Notes: generated by a model not told the origin, from the letters alone. Shown: positions 8,312 to 17,266, counted from the first letter of the stretch. The stretch is DNA of 64,000 nucleotides from Streptomyces roseifaciens (GCF_001445655.1 NZ_LNBE01000003.1:62001-126000), one strand, 5' to 3'. Numbers and translations are program-made.

Positions 8312-8906
8312 GCCAGCTCCCGACGGAGACCTCTATCTGCGCCGCACCGTGAGCACCGCCGCGAAACTCCTCGTCGTCGGCCACTTCGCGGTCGGCAAGA
8401 CCACTTTCGTCGGCTCGCTGTCGGAGATCCGGCCGCTGCGCACCGAAGAGACCATGACCCAGGCCGGTGCGAGCGTCGACGACCTCGCCGGCATCGAGGG
8501 CAAGACCACCACCACGGTCGCCATGGACTTCGGCCGCCTCACCCTCAGCGACAGCCTCGTGCTCTACCTCTTCGGCGCGCCCGGCCAGCAGCGCTTCACG
8601 CGCCTGTGGCAGGACATGACCCACGGCGCGCTCGGCGCGCTCGTCCTCGCGGACACGCGCCGCCTGGAGCAGTCCTTCGACGTCATGGGCCTCCTGGAGG
8701 AGCTCGGCCTGCCCTACGCGGTGGCCGTCAACCACTTCGACGGCGCGCCGGTGTACCCGGAGGAGGAGATCCGCGAGGCGCTCGACCTGCTGCCCGAGAC
8801 GCCGCTGGTCACGTGCGACGCCCGCGACCGGGTCTCCTCCACCCGCGCACTCATCTCCCTCGTCGAGTACCTGCAGCGGCGCACCGCAGTACGGGAGCAC
8901 GCGTGA
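8289..8906 (+). CDS. cvnD: CvnD: small GTP/ATP-binding protein (MglA-like)
   Basis: The 205-residue protein has Walker A GHFAVGKTTFVG at about residue 36 and a switch segment MDFGRLTL. LFGAPGQQRF at about residue 97 stands in for the usual DxxGQ motif. The specificity loop reads NHFD where classical small GTPases have NKxD. This is the usual conservon GTPase layout, related to MglA and Arf-like proteins. It starts at ATG 8289, inside the end of cvnC, and its stop forms a GTGA overlap with the first P450 gene. It probably cycles between nucleotide states under CvnB and CvnA control. Confidence 0.92.
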   Translation: MDSALASEPAPDGDLYLRRTVSTAAKLLVVGHFAVGKTTFVGSLSEIRPLRTEETMTQAGASVDDLAGIEGKTTTTVAMDFGRLTLSDSLVLYLFGAPGQQRFTRLWQDMTHGALGALVLADTRRLEQSFDVMGLLEELGLPYAVAVNHFDGAPVYPEEEIREALDLLPETPLVTCDARDRVSSTRALISLVEYLQRRTAVREHA

Positions 8907-10873
8907 ACCACCGTCCCGACGCCTGGGGGACGGCAGGGGAGCCCACCCCCGCCCCGATCCCCCCACCGGGCTGCCCCGCCCATCAGGGCCCTGCGCATCC
9001 GGGCCCCATGCCGCATGGCGCCGGGCACCAGGGGGCCGTGCAGCGGGACCCTGCGCACCAGGGCTTCATGCCGCAGGGCCCCGCGCACCATGCTCCTGAG
9101 CACTCGGCTCCCGCGTACCCGGGCACCGCACACCAGGGCAACCTGCAGCCGAACCCTGCCCACCAGGCCCCCCCGCCCGCGTTCTGGCCCCCCGAGGGGC
9201 CCGCAAGCCAGGCACACCCCGCCGGCCCCGGCACCTCCGGAGGGCCCGCGGGCCCCGCCGGCCCCGTAAGCCAGACACGCCCTGCCAGCCCCGCAAGCCC
9301 CACACCCCCCACATGCCCCATAGGCACCCCCGCGCCCACCCCCATGTACGGCCCCGACTTCGCCGCCGACCCGCACGCCGTCTACGCGCGCCTGCGTACC
9401 CAGGGCCCGGCCGCCCCCGTGGAGCTGGCGCCCGGCGCGCACGCGACCCTCGTCACCGACTACCGGGCCGCCCTCGAAGTGCTCCGCACCCCCGAGATCT
9501 TCGGCAAGGACGCCCGCCGCTGGCGCGCCCTCGCCGACGGCCGGGTCGCGCCGGACAACCCGGTCGTGCCGATGATGGCCTACCGGCCGAACTGCCTGTT
9601 CTCCGACGGCGAAGCCCACACGCGGCTGCGCCAGGCCGTCACCGACTCCCTGGCGCGCATCGACCCGAACGCCCTGCGCGGCTACGTCGAGCGCAGCGCC
9701 GACACGCTCATCGACCGCTTCGCCGGCCTGGGCGAGGCCGACCTCCTCGGCGCCTACGCCAAGGTGCTGCCGCTGCTGGTCTTCCAGCAGCTCTTCGGCT
9801 GCCCGCCCGAGCTCGGCGACCGCCTCGTCGAGGGCTTCTCGGGCATCTTCGACGGCGTCGACGCCGAGCGCGCCGACGCCCTCATCACCAGCAGCCTCGT
9901 CGAGCTCATCGCCCTCAAGCACGAGCAGCCGGGCGCGGACATGACGTCCTGGCTGATGGCGCACCACGCCCGCCTGAGCGACGAGGAGCTGATCCACCAG
10001 CACGTCGTCCTCATCGGCGCCGGCACCGAGCCCCAGCAGAACCTCATCGCCAACGCCCTGCGGCTGCTGCTCTCCGACGACCGCTTCGCCGGCGACCTCG
10101 CCGGCGGCAGCATGCCCGTCGAGGACGCCCTGGACGAGGTGCTGTGGCTCGACCCGCCCATGGCCAACTACGGCGTCCACTACCCCGTCCAGGACGTCGA
10201 CTTCGGCGGCGTGCCGCTGGCCGCCGGCGAGCCCGTGGTCGTCAGCTTCGCCGCGGCCAACACCGACCCGGCGCTGCTCTCCGGCCGGCGCACCGGCAAC
10301 CGCGCCCACCTCGCCTGGAGCGCGGGCCCCCACCACTGCCCGGCCAAGGACGCGGCCCGCCTGATCGCCGCCGTCGCCGTCGAGAAGCTCCTCGACCGCC
10401 TGCCCGACCTGGAGCTCGCGATCCCCGCCGACCGCCTCGTCTGGCGCCCGGGCCCCTTCCACCGCGCGCTGACGGCCCTGCCCGTGCGCTTCCCCCCGGC
10501 GCCGCCGTCCGGCTCGCGGCCGGCGCCCGTCCACGACCTCTCGGCGTCCGCCGTACGCGGCCCCGTGCCCGGAGCCACGCACGTCCCCGGCTCCGGCCCC
10601 GGCACCGGGGCCAATCCGGGCCCCGGCCCCGGTCCCGGTCCCGTGCCGCCGTACGAGCACCCCCGCTCCGATCAGTCCGCTCATTCCCCGCAGCAGGCCG
10701 ACCTCCCTGGAGACAGCCGATGGAACCCAAGCCCAGTACCGTCCCGGTTCAGTCCGCCCCCTTCCGGATCGACGCCACCGGCAGCGACATCCACGGCGAG
10801 GCCGCCCGCATCCGCGCCCGCGGCGCCGCGACGCCCGTGGAGCTTCCTGGGGGAGTGGTGGCGTGGGCAGTGA
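8903..10873 (+). CDS. CYP157-like cytochrome P450 with ExxW instead of ExxR
   Basis: The GTG start at 8903 overlaps the cvnD stop. The 656-residue protein has a Pro/His/Gly-rich leader of about 145 residues (repeated PAHQG-like units), a P450 core and a long Pro-rich tail. The I-helix region is [17 protein letters not shown]. The K-helix reads DEVLWLDPP, so the near-invariant ExxR arginine is a tryptophan. The heme loop is [15 protein letters not shown] with the thiolate cysteine present. Loss of ExxR is the known hallmark of the CYP157 family, which pairs with CYP154 at conservons. The C-terminal tail overlaps the next gene by 154 bp in another frame. Its substrate is unknown, and catalytic ability in this family has been questioned. 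Confidence 0.88.
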   Translation: MNHRPDAWGTAGEPTPAPIPPPGCPAHQGPAHPGPMPHGAGHQGAVQRDPAHQGFMPQGPAHHAPEHSAPAYPGTAHQGNLQPNPAHQAPPPAFWPPEGPASQAHPAGPGTSGGPAGPAGPVSQTRPASPASPTPPTCPIGTPAPTPMYGPDFAADPHAVYARLRTQGPAAPVELAPGAHATLVTDYRAALEVLRTPEIFGKDARRWRALADGRVAPDNPVVPMMAYRPNCLFSDGEAHTRLRQAVTDSLARIDPNALRGYVERSADTLIDRFAGLGEADLLGAYAKVLPLLVFQQLFGCPPELGDRLVEGFSGIFDGVDAERADALITSSLVELIALKHEQPGADMTSWLMAHHARLSDEELIHQHVVLIGAGTEPQQNLIANALRLLLSDDRFAGDLAGGSMPVEDALDEVLWLDPPMANYGVHYPVQDVDFGGVPLAAGEPVVVSFAAANTDPALLSGRRTGNRAHLAWSAGPHHCPAKDAARLIAAVAVEKLLDRLPDLELAIPADRLVWRPGPFHRALTALPVRFPPAPPSGSRPAPVHDLSASAVRGPVPGATHVPGSGPGTGANPGPGPGPGPVPPYEHPRSDQSAHSPQQADLPGDSRWNPSPVPSRFSPPPSGSTPPAATSTARPPASAPAAPRRPWSFLGEWWRGQ

Positions 10874-11973
10874 CCACCCAGCCGCTGCTGAAGGAGCTCC
10901 TGACGGACCCGCGCGTCTCGAAGGACCCGCATCAGCACTGGCCGGCCTGGATCAACGGTGACATCTCCCCCGAGTGGCCCCTGTTCACGTGGGTCGCCGT
11001 GCGGAACATGTTCACCGCCTACGGCACGGACCACAAGCGGCTGCGCACCCTCGTCGCCAAGGCCTTCACCGCCCGCCGCACCGCCGCCCTGCGCCCCCGC
11101 ATCGAGGCGATGACGGCGGACCTCCTCGACGCCCTGGCCGCCAAGGCTCCGGGCGAGCCCGTCGACCTGCGCGAGACGTACGCCTACCCGATCCCCATCC
11201 AGGTCATCTGCGAGCTCTTCGGCGTCACCGACCCGGACCTCCGCGACGGCCTGCGGGACTGCGTCGACAGCATCTTCCACACCTCCGCCGACCCGGACGA
11301 GGTCACGGCCACGTACGCGCGGACGTACGAGCTCCTCGGCGCCCTCGTCGCCGCCAAGCGGGCCGCCCCCGGCGACGACATGACGAGCGTGCTGATCTCC
11401 GCCCGCGAGGAGGACGGCTCGCGCCTCAGCGAGCAGGAGCTCCTCGACACGCTGCTGCTGGTGATCAGCGCCGGCCACGAGACGACCGTCAACCTCCTCG
11501 ACAACGCCATCCACGCGCTGCTCACCCACCCCGACCAGCTGGCCCTCGTCCGCGCGGGCACGGCCGGCTGGGACGACGTGATCGAGGAGACCCTGCGCAA
11601 CCGGGCCCCCGTGGCGAGCCTCCCGCTGCGCTACGCCACCGAGGACATCGCGCTGCCCGACGGCACGGTGCTGAAGCAGGGCGACGCGATCCTCGCCGCC
11701 TACGCCGCGGCCGGCCGCGACCCGGAGCTGCACGGCGCGGAACCGGACCGCTTCGACGTCACCCGCACCGTCAAGGACCACCTCGCCTTCGGCCACGGCG
11801 TGCACTTCTGCCTCGGCGCCCCCCTCGCGCGCCTGGAGGCCGCGATCGCCCTGCCCGCGCTCTTCGACCGCTTCCCGCGGATGCGGCTGGCCGTCGAGCC
11901 GGGCGACCTGCGGCCCGTGGAGTCCTTCATCTCCAACGGCCACCGGGCGCTGCCGGCCCTGCTGCACGGCTGA
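10720..11973 (+). CDS. CYP154-like cytochrome P450
   Basis: The 417-residue protein starts at ATG 10720 with GGAG 7 nt upstream, inside the 3' end of the preceding P450 gene. All core P450 motifs are present. The I helix is [15 protein letters not shown] (about residue 247), the ExxR is [10 protein letters not shown] (about residue 288), and the heme loop is [18 protein letters not shown] (about residue 347). Length and motifs fit bacterial class I P450s of the CYP154 type that accompany CYP157 at conservons. It would need ferredoxin and ferredoxin reductase from elsewhere. It closes the operon; a hairpin follows. Confidence 0.9.
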   Translation: MEPKPSTVPVQSAPFRIDATGSDIHGEAARIRARGAATPVELPGGVVAWAVTTQPLLKELLTDPRVSKDPHQHWPAWINGDISPEWPLFTWVAVRNMFTAYGTDHKRLRTLVAKAFTARRTAALRPRIEAMTADLLDALAAKAPGEPVDLRETYAYPIPIQVICELFGVTDPDLRDGLRDCVDSIFHTSADPDEVTATYARTYELLGALVAAKRAAPGDDMTSVLISAREEDGSRLSEQELLDTLLLVISAGHETTVNLLDNAIHALLTHPDQLALVRAGTAGWDDVIEETLRNRAPVASLPLRYATEDIALPDGTVLKQGDAILAAYAAAGRDPELHGAEPDRFDVTRTVKDHLAFGHGVHFCLGAPLARLEAAIALPALFDRFPRMRLAVEPGDLRPVESFISNGHRALPALLHG

Positions 11974-11991
11974 TCCGCCCGCCCGCCCCCC

Positions 11992-12014
11992 GGCACGGCC
12001 GGCCCCGCCGTGCC
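11992..12014 (+). terminator. Hairpin after the conservon/P450 operon
   Basis: A perfect 8-bp stem (GGCACGGC at 11992, GCCGTGCC at 12007) with a 7-nt loop lies 18 bp after the CYP154-like stop. It has no T run. Confidence 0.45.
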
Positions 12015-12070
12015 GCACGACGACTGAGCGTGCGGCACGGCGACTCAGCGTTCAGCACGACAACTCAGCG
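12011..12070 (+). repeat. Three 20-bp tandem repeats
   Basis: Three consecutive 20-bp units start at 12011, 12031 and 12051. They share the pattern GCAC-GA/GG-CGACT-AGCG and differ at a few positions. They lie between the conservon hairpin and the transporter promoter. They could be part of a regulatory region or simple slippage; no function can be assigned. Confidence 0.6.
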
Positions 12071-12159
12071 TCTTCGCCGCACCACGGAACGGGTGGTGCG
12101 GCGTGCGCCACATTTCCGTTCCGGCGGGTGGCGGGTGGGCGGCCGTCCGGGGGAGCGCT

Positions 12160-12165
12160 TACGAT
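12160..12165 (+). promoter_or_regulatory. -10 element placing transcription at or next to the transporter start codon
   Basis: TACGAT at 12160 is a good -10 hexamer. A start site about 7 nt downstream would fall at about 12172, two bases before GTG 12174. No ribosome site is visible in front of this GTG, so a leaderless message is likely. The -35 region is not recognisable. Confidence 0.4.
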
Positions 12166-12173
12166 CCTCTGTT

Positions 12174-14225
12174 GTGTCCAAACTGACCGACCTGCCGAAA
12201 CGGATCCTCATCGGCCGGGCGCTGCACAGCAGCAAGCTGGGAGAAACTCTTCTCCCGAAGCGCATCGCCCTGCCCGTCTTCGCCTCCGACCCGCTCTCCT
12301 CCGTGGCGTACGCGCCGGGCGAAGTGCTCCTCGTGCTCTCCGCGGCAGGCGTGTCGGCCTACCACTTCAGCCCATGGATCGCTCTCGCCGTGGTCGTGCT
12401 GATGTTCACGGTGGTCGCCTCGTACCGCCAGAACGTCCACGCCTACCCCAGCGGCGGCGGCGACTACGAGGTCGCCAACGTCAACCTCGGCCCCAAGGCC
12501 GGCCTGACCGTCGCGAGCGCCCTGCTCGTCGACTACGTCCTGACCGTCGCGGTCTCCATCTCCTCGGGCATCGAGAACCTCGGCTCCGCCGTCCCGTTCG
12601 TCATCGAGCACAAGACGGCCTGCGCCGTCGGCGTGATCGTGCTGCTCACCCTGATGAACCTGCGCGGCGTCAAGGAGTCGGGCAAGCTCTTCGCGATCCC
12701 CACGTACGTCTTCGTGGGCGGCGTGTTCATCATGATCGTCTGGGGTGCGGCCCGCGGCCTCTTCATGGACGAGACCATGAAGGCCCCCACCGCCGACTTC
12801 ACCATCCACGCCGAGCACCAGGGCCTCGCGGGCATCGCCCTCGTCTTCCTGCTGCTGCGCGCCTTCTCCTCGGGCTGTGCGGCCCTGACCGGCGTCGAGG
12901 CCATCAGCAACGGCGTCCCCGCCTTCCGCAAGCCGAAGTCGAAGAACGCCGCCACGACGCTCGCCCTGATGGGCGCCCTGGCCGTCACCATGTTCTGCGG
13001 CATCATCGGCCTGGCCATGGCGACGAACGTCCGCATGGCCGAGAACCCGGCCACCGACCTGCTCGAGAACGGCACGCCGGTCGGCGAGGACTACACCCAG
13101 AACCCGGTGATCTCGCAGGTCGCCGAGGCCGTCTTCGGAAGCGGATCGTTCCTCTTCATCATCCTCGCGGCGTCCACGGCGCTCGTGCTGTTCCTCGCGG
13201 CCAACACCGCGTACAACGGCTTCCCGCTGCTCGGCTCGATCCTCGCCCAGGACCGCTACCTGCCGCGCCAGCTGCACACGCGCGGCGACCGCCTGGCGTT
13301 CTCGAACGGCATCGTGCTCCTGGCGGGCGCCGCGGCCGTCCTGGTGTACATCTACGGCGCGGACTCGACCAAGCTGATCCAGCTCTACATCGTCGGCGTC
13401 TTCGTCTCCTTCACCCTGAGCCAGACCGGCATGGTCCGGCACTGGAACCGCCACCTGCGCACGGAGACCGACCCGGCCAAGCGCCGCCGCATGATCCGCT
13501 CCCGCGCGATCAACATGTTCGGCGCCTTCCTCACCGGCCTGGTCCTCGTCGTCGTCCTGCTGACGAAGTTCACCCACGGCGCGTGGGTCGCCCTGCTCGG
13601 CATGGTGATCTTCTACGCCACGATGACGGCGATCCGGAAGCACTACGACCGGGTGTCCGAGGAGATCGCGGCCGACGAGGGTCCGGGCGACGACACCGTG
13701 CGCCCCTCGCGCGTCCACTCGATCGTTCTGGTCTCCAAGATCCACAAGCCGACGCTGCGGGCCCTGGCCTACGCCAAGCTCATGCGCTCCGACACCCTCG
13801 AAGCGCTCAGCATCAGCGTCGACCCGGCCGAGACCAAGGCGCTGCGCGAGGAGTGGCAGCGCCGCAGCATCGACGTCCCGCTGAAGATCCTCGACTCGCC
13901 CTACCGCGAGATCACGCGCCCCGTCATCGACTACGTCAAGAGCCTCCGCAAGGAGAGCCCGCGCGACGTCGTCAGCGTCTACATCCCGGAGTACGTGGTC
14001 GGCCACTGGTACGAGCACCTGCTGCACAACCAGAGCGCCCTGCGCCTGAAGGGCCGCCTGCTCTTCACGCCGGGCGTGATGGTCACCTCGGTGCCCTGGC
14101 AGCTCGACTCCTCCGAGGCGGCCAAGCTGCGGGCCCGCAAGCGCGCCGAGTGGAACGCGCCGGGTTCGGTGCGGAGAGGCCCGGTGGGGGAGCAGAAGAA
14201 GGAAAAGGCGTCGACGAAGAAGTAG
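12174..14225 (+). CDS. APC-superfamily transporter of the KimA/YdaO type (probable potassium uptake)
   Basis: The 683-residue protein has an N-terminal part of about 12 membrane helices (to about residue 490) and a long cytosolic C-terminus. The text FASDPLSSVAYAPGEVLLVL, SYRQNVHAYPSGGGDYEVA, SSGCAALTGVEAISNGVPAF and VFVSFTLSQTGMVRHW matches the K+ importer KimA (YdaO) of Bacillus nearly block for block. Generic annotation would be APC amino-acid permease. The C-terminal region (HSIVLVSKIHKPTLRALAYA) resembles a USP-like regulatory fold. In mycobacteria a related gene also lies beside a TrmA-like methyltransferase, as here. GTG 12174 is preferred because upstream reading frame is non-coding and a -10 element lies 9 bp before it. 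Substrate is inferred. Confidence 0.85.
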   Translation: MSKLTDLPKRILIGRALHSSKLGETLLPKRIALPVFASDPLSSVAYAPGEVLLVLSAAGVSAYHFSPWIALAVVVLMFTVVASYRQNVHAYPSGGGDYEVANVNLGPKAGLTVASALLVDYVLTVAVSISSGIENLGSAVPFVIEHKTACAVGVIVLLTLMNLRGVKESGKLFAIPTYVFVGGVFIMIVWGAARGLFMDETMKAPTADFTIHAEHQGLAGIALVFLLLRAFSSGCAALTGVEAISNGVPAFRKPKSKNAATTLALMGALAVTMFCGIIGLAMATNVRMAENPATDLLENGTPVGEDYTQNPVISQVAEAVFGSGSFLFIILAASTALVLFLAANTAYNGFPLLGSILAQDRYLPRQLHTRGDRLAFSNGIVLLAGAAAVLVYIYGADSTKLIQLYIVGVFVSFTLSQTGMVRHWNRHLRTETDPAKRRRMIRSRAINMFGAFLTGLVLVVVLLTKFTHGAWVALLGMVIFYATMTAIRKHYDRVSEEIAADEGPGDDTVRPSRVHSIVLVSKIHKPTLRALAYAKLMRSDTLEALSISVDPAETKALREEWQRRSIDVPLKILDSPYREITRPVIDYVKSLRKESPRDVVSVYIPEYVVGHWYEHLLHNQSALRLKGRLLFTPGVMVTSVPWQLDSSEAAKLRARKRAEWNAPGSVRRGPVGEQKKEKASTKK

Positions 14226-14260
14226 CGAAGAAGTAGCACCGTCGACCCGGTGAATTCGCA

Positions 14261-14306
14261 GGTGGGGTGGGACGGCCCGTAGACTGGACGGCTGTCCCGC
14301 CCCACC
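14261..14306 (+). terminator. Strong hairpin with T-rich tail after the transporter gene
   Basis: A 13-bp stem with one T-G wobble pairs 14261-14273 with 14294-14306 and is followed by TTTCTCTTTA. It is the best intrinsic terminator in the window. TAGACT at 14280, a typical -10 hexamer, lies in its loop. The same segment may therefore also hold the promoter of the methyltransferase gene, whose ATG is at 14337. Confidence 0.6.
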
Positions 14307-14336
14307 TTTCTCTTTACGTCTCTGGAGCCGACCACC

Positions 14337-15665
14337 ATGCAGAACGCACCGCAGGAAACGCTGGTCGGCGAGGAGTACGAGGTCGAGGTCGGCCCGGTGG
14401 CCCACGGCGGCCACTGCGTAGCCCGTACGGAGTCGGGCCGCGTCCTCTTCGTCCGCCACACGCTCCCCGGCGAGCGCGTGATCGCAAAGGTGACGGAGGG
14501 CGAGGAAACCTCCCGCTTCCTCCGCGCAGACGCGGTGCAGGTCCTGGAACCGTCGAAGGACCGCGTTCCGGCCCCCTGCCCCTTCTCCGGCCCCGGCAAG
14601 TGCGGCGGCTGCGACTGGCAGCACGCCAAGCCCGGCGCCCAGCGCCGCTTCAAGGGCGAGGTCATCGCCGAGCAGCTCAAGCGCCTCGCGGGCCTCACCC
14701 CCGAGGACGCCGGCTGGGACGGCACCGTGATGCCGGCCGAGGGCGACAAGCTCCCCGCGGGCGAGGTCCCCGCCTGGCGCACCCGCGTCCAGTACGCGAT
14801 CGACGCCGAGGGCCACGCGGGCCTGCGCAAGCACCGCTCGCACGACGTCCAGGTCATCGACCACTGCATGATCGCCGCGCCGGGCGTGAGCGAGCTGGGC
14901 ATCGAGAAGCGCGAGTGGCCGCAGATGGCAACGGTCGAGGCCATTGCAGCGTCGGGCTCCGCGGACCGCCAGGTGATCCTCACCCCGAAGCCGGGAGGCC
15001 GCCTCCCGATCGTGGAGCTGGACAAGCCGGTCTCGGTTCTCCGCATCGGCGAGAAGGACAAGCAGGTCCACCGCGTCCACGGCCGCCCCTTCGTCCGCGA
15101 ACGCGCCGACGAGCGCACGTACCGCGTGGGCGAGGGCGGCTTCTGGCAGGTCCACCCGCAGGCGGCCGACATGCTGGTGAAGGCCGTCATGCAGGGCCTC
15201 ATGCCCCGCAAGGGCGACATGGCCCTCGACCTCTACTGCGGCGTGGGCCTCTTCGCCGGCGCCCTCGGCGAGCGCATCGGCGAGAAGGGCGCCGTCCTCG
15301 GCATCGAATCCGGCAAGCGCGCCGTCGAGGACGCCCGCCACAACCTCCAGGACCTCGACCGCGTCCGCATCGAACAGGGCAAGGTCGAGCAGGTCCTCCC
15401 GCGCACGGGCATCAAGGAGGCCGACATCATCGTCCTCGACCCGCCCCGCGCCGGCGCCGGCAAGCAGACGGTCCAGCACCTGGCCTCCCTCGGCGCCCGC
15501 CGCATCGCCTACGTAGCCTGCGACCCGGCCGCCCTGGCCCGCGACCTCGCCTACTTCGCGGAGGCGGGCTACAAGCCGGTGAAGCTGCGCGCCTTCGACT
15601 TCTTCCCGATGACGCACCACGTTGAGTGCGTCGCGATCCTTAAGCCTGCCGCAAAGGGTCTCTGA
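14337..15665 (+). CDS. TrmA/RumA-type class I SAM-dependent RNA (uracil-5-)methyltransferase
   Basis: The 442-residue protein starts at ATG 14337 behind GGAG. It begins with a TRAM domain (VEVGPVAHGGHCVARTESGRVLFVRH). A cysteine cluster follows at about residues 80-98 (CPFSGPGKCGGCDW), resembling the iron-sulfur ligands of RumA-type enzymes. The C-terminal Rossmann domain has ALDLYCGVGLFAGAL (SAM motif I, about residue 297), IIVLDPPRAGAG (motif IV, about residue 363) and YVACDPAALARDLAYF with the catalytic cysteine (about residue 395). The family methylates C5 of uridine in rRNA or tRNA; the exact site is not readable here. It appears to be the last conserved chromosomal gene before the accessory region. 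Confidence 0.92.
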   Translation: MQNAPQETLVGEEYEVEVGPVAHGGHCVARTESGRVLFVRHTLPGERVIAKVTEGEETSRFLRADAVQVLEPSKDRVPAPCPFSGPGKCGGCDWQHAKPGAQRRFKGEVIAEQLKRLAGLTPEDAGWDGTVMPAEGDKLPAGEVPAWRTRVQYAIDAEGHAGLRKHRSHDVQVIDHCMIAAPGVSELGIEKREWPQMATVEAIAASGSADRQVILTPKPGGRLPIVELDKPVSVLRIGEKDKQVHRVHGRPFVRERADERTYRVGEGGFWQVHPQAADMLVKAVMQGLMPRKGDMALDLYCGVGLFAGALGERIGEKGAVLGIESGKRAVEDARHNLQDLDRVRIEQGKVEQVLPRTGIKEADIIVLDPPRAGAGKQTVQHLASLGARRIAYVACDPAALARDLAYFAEAGYKPVKLRAFDFFPMTHHVECVAILKPAAKGL

Positions 15666-15721
15666 CCTGCGGTTTTACCTGGTGTGCATTATGTGCGCTA
15701 TGGGCGTTAGGGGCGAATTTT

Positions 15722-15759
15722 TGACGCTGAAATGACGCTCGTGACGCTCTCCTGACGCT
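15722..15759 (+). repeat. Four TGACGCT direct repeats at the chromosome/island junction
   Basis: TGACGCT occurs at 15722, 15733, 15742 and 15753, with spacings of 11, 9 and 11 bp. They lie about 60 bp after the methyltransferase stop and just before the content changes to accessory genes. They could be protein-binding iterons or part of an integration site. No matching second copy was found in the window. Confidence 0.5.
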
Positions 15760-15787
15760 CGTTGGGAGGGTGGCCAGAGGGCGCAAA

Positions 15788-15819
15788 ATCGCCCGTCGAC
15801 TGGGTGGTCGACGGGCGAT
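15788..15819 (+). terminator. Perfect 12-bp hairpin after the RNA methyltransferase gene
   Basis: ATCGCCCGTCGA at 15788 pairs exactly with 15808-15819 across an 8-nt loop. It probably ends transcription from the methyltransferase gene, with an A-rich left flank (CAAAA). Confidence 0.6.
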
Positions 15820-15910
15820 GCGTTGGGTAGGACGAGGGGCCTGCGCAGGCTGCACGACGACGCGGTTCCGAAGTACTTTGACGTGCGCTCACACCTCCGG
15901 AAACAATCCT

Positions 15911-15941
15911 GTCCTCGCGGATCGTTGTGATCCGCGAGGAC
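15911..15941. promoter_or_regulatory. Perfect 13-bp inverted repeat just before the DUF5655-type nuclease gene
   Basis: GTCCTCGCGGATC at 15911 and its exact complement at 15929, with a 5-nt loop, end 11 nt before the GTG at 15953. The ribosome site GGGGGGA (15943-15949) lies between. The position suits an operator or an mRNA structure that controls access to the ribosome site. Confidence 0.55.
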
Positions 15942-15952
15942 AGGGGGGACGG

Positions 15953-16852
15953 GTGTCGAGTCTGAGGTTGTTCAACGTCGCGGGTGGTGGCGCGGCAGAG
16001 GTGGTATCGGCCACGGCGGTGCGTGAGCGGCATCTGCAGGAGCTGGTCGAGAGGAACATGGAGGCGCTGCTGGGCGTCCGCTTCCTCGCGAGCGAGTACA
16101 GCACCGGACCGCTGCACGGCGGCCGGATCGACTCGCTGGGCCTGGACGAGAACGGCGCGCCCGTGATCGTGGAATACAAGCGTGGCCAGAGCTCGGGTGT
16201 AATCCCCCAGGGCCTTTTCTACCTTTCCTGGCTGACCGACCACCGGGCCGAGTTCCAGCTCCTGGTCCGCGAACGCCTCGGGGCAGCGGCGGCGGCTCAG
16301 GTGCTGTGGAGCGCGCCCAGGCTGATCTGCGTCGCGGAGAGCTTCACCCGATACGACGTCCACGCCGTACGCGAGATCCAGCGCAACATCGACCTCGTCC
16401 GATACCGCTACTTCGGCCACGAGCTGCTCGCCTTGGAGACGGTGGTCTCCGTAACGTCGTCGGCCAAGGAGCGGCGTGCCGTGCGCAAGCGAGATCGTGC
16501 CGACACGACGATCGTGCAGCCCTGTGGCGCCGGCGGACCGCTGGACGAGCTGCGATCGGCCCTGGACGACGTCTTGGTGTCGCTCGGCGATGACGTGACG
16601 CAGGTGGAGCGCAAGCAGTACCTCGCTTACAGACGGCTGAAGAACTTCGCCTGCGTCGGCCGCACGCAGCAGCGCGAGGTCGTCGTCTACCTCAAGGCAG
16701 ACCCGGACACGGTCGACCTCGTCCCCGGCTTCACGCGGGACGTAAGGGAGATCGGCCACCACGGCACGGGGGCGCTCGAGGTGCGCCTGCGGTCTGAGGC
16801 GGACTTGGAGCGCGCTGGAGACCTGTTCCGGCTGAGCTACGAGGCCGCGTAG
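15953..16852 (+). CDS. PD-(D/E)XK nuclease-like protein with C-terminal DUF5655 domain
   Basis: The 299-residue protein starts at GTG 15953 behind GGGGGGA. The N-terminal half has the nuclease-fold pattern NMEALLGVRFLASEY, HGGRIDSLGLDENGAPVIVEYKRGQ (acidic residue at about 60, ExK at about 72), then QGLFYLSWLTDHRAEF. Roughly residues 190-299 match the DUF5655 type (VERKQYLAYRRLKNFACVG, VVVYLKAD, RLRSEADLERAGDL). This architecture is common and uncharacterised in actinobacteria and probably binds or cuts nucleic acid. It is monocistronic, preceded by a perfect hairpin, and is the first gene of the accessory region. Confidence 0.8.
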   Translation: MSSLRLFNVAGGGAAEVVSATAVRERHLQELVERNMEALLGVRFLASEYSTGPLHGGRIDSLGLDENGAPVIVEYKRGQSSGVIPQGLFYLSWLTDHRAEFQLLVRERLGAAAAAQVLWSAPRLICVAESFTRYDVHAVREIQRNIDLVRYRYFGHELLALETVVSVTSSAKERRAVRKRDRADTTIVQPCGAGGPLDELRSALDDVLVSLGDDVTQVERKQYLAYRRLKNFACVGRTQQREVVVYLKADPDTVDLVPGFTRDVREIGHHGTGALEVRLRSEADLERAGDLFRLSYEAA

Positions 16853-17266
16853 GGCCAAGCTCACCGGCAACATGAGGTCCGTCGCAGCGGGGAGAAGAGA
16901 GCTGCCCGCGGAGAATCGGGTATCTGAAGTTGAGGGAGCGACGTGACATGTCCTTTCAGTCAGAGGGGCAGGGCTGGCGGTGGATACCCCCATGATCCAG
17001 CTGGGAGCCGGTTTGGTGAACCGGGAAATCAACGCTATACGCGGAGGCGCCTCTGCTGCGCTGTGTGGCCTGGTTGTGCAACGCGAGATTTTGGCAGAGA
17101 GGTACCTTCCAGGCTCTCCTGGCAGCGCCCTTGACCGTGCTGGTGCTCGTGGTGTCAGTCCTGATGATCCGCTGGAACGCCCGAGTACGCAGGACTGCTG
17201 TCCCCGTTGGTGATTGCGAACGAGCGACTGAGAACACGCCCTCGCACGAACCCGGCTGAGCCGCTG
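16853..17266. other. Gap with one doubtful small ORF
   Basis: These 414 bp separate two convergent nuclease-like genes. Apart from the possible membrane peptide at 17065-17259 I see no gene, RNA or clear terminator here. Its base composition is lower in GC than the flanks. Confidence 0.5.
17065..17259 (+). CDS. Possible small membrane protein
   Basis: This 64-codon ORF from GTG 17065 encodes one hydrophobic helix, ALLAAPLTVLVLVVSVLMI (about residues 18-36), flanked by basic residues (RWNARVRR after it). That topology is typical of small single-span proteins. Against it, codon usage is weakly biased, there is no ribosome site and no homology is recognised. It could be a decayed fragment. Confidence 0.28.
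   Translation: MAWLCNARFWQRGTFQALLAAPLTVLVLVVSVLMIRWNARVRRTAVPVGDCERATENTPSHEPG

Noticed and set aside
12159..15620. 1153-codon minus-strand frame across the transporter and RNA methyltransferase genes
   Set aside because: Shadow of two well-supported plus-strand genes; low-complexity Asp/Val/His-rich product.
15707..17032. Minus-strand frame considered as an integrase remnant at the island edge
   Set aside because: No tyrosine or serine recombinase motifs are present, and the plus strand encodes the DUF5655-type protein.
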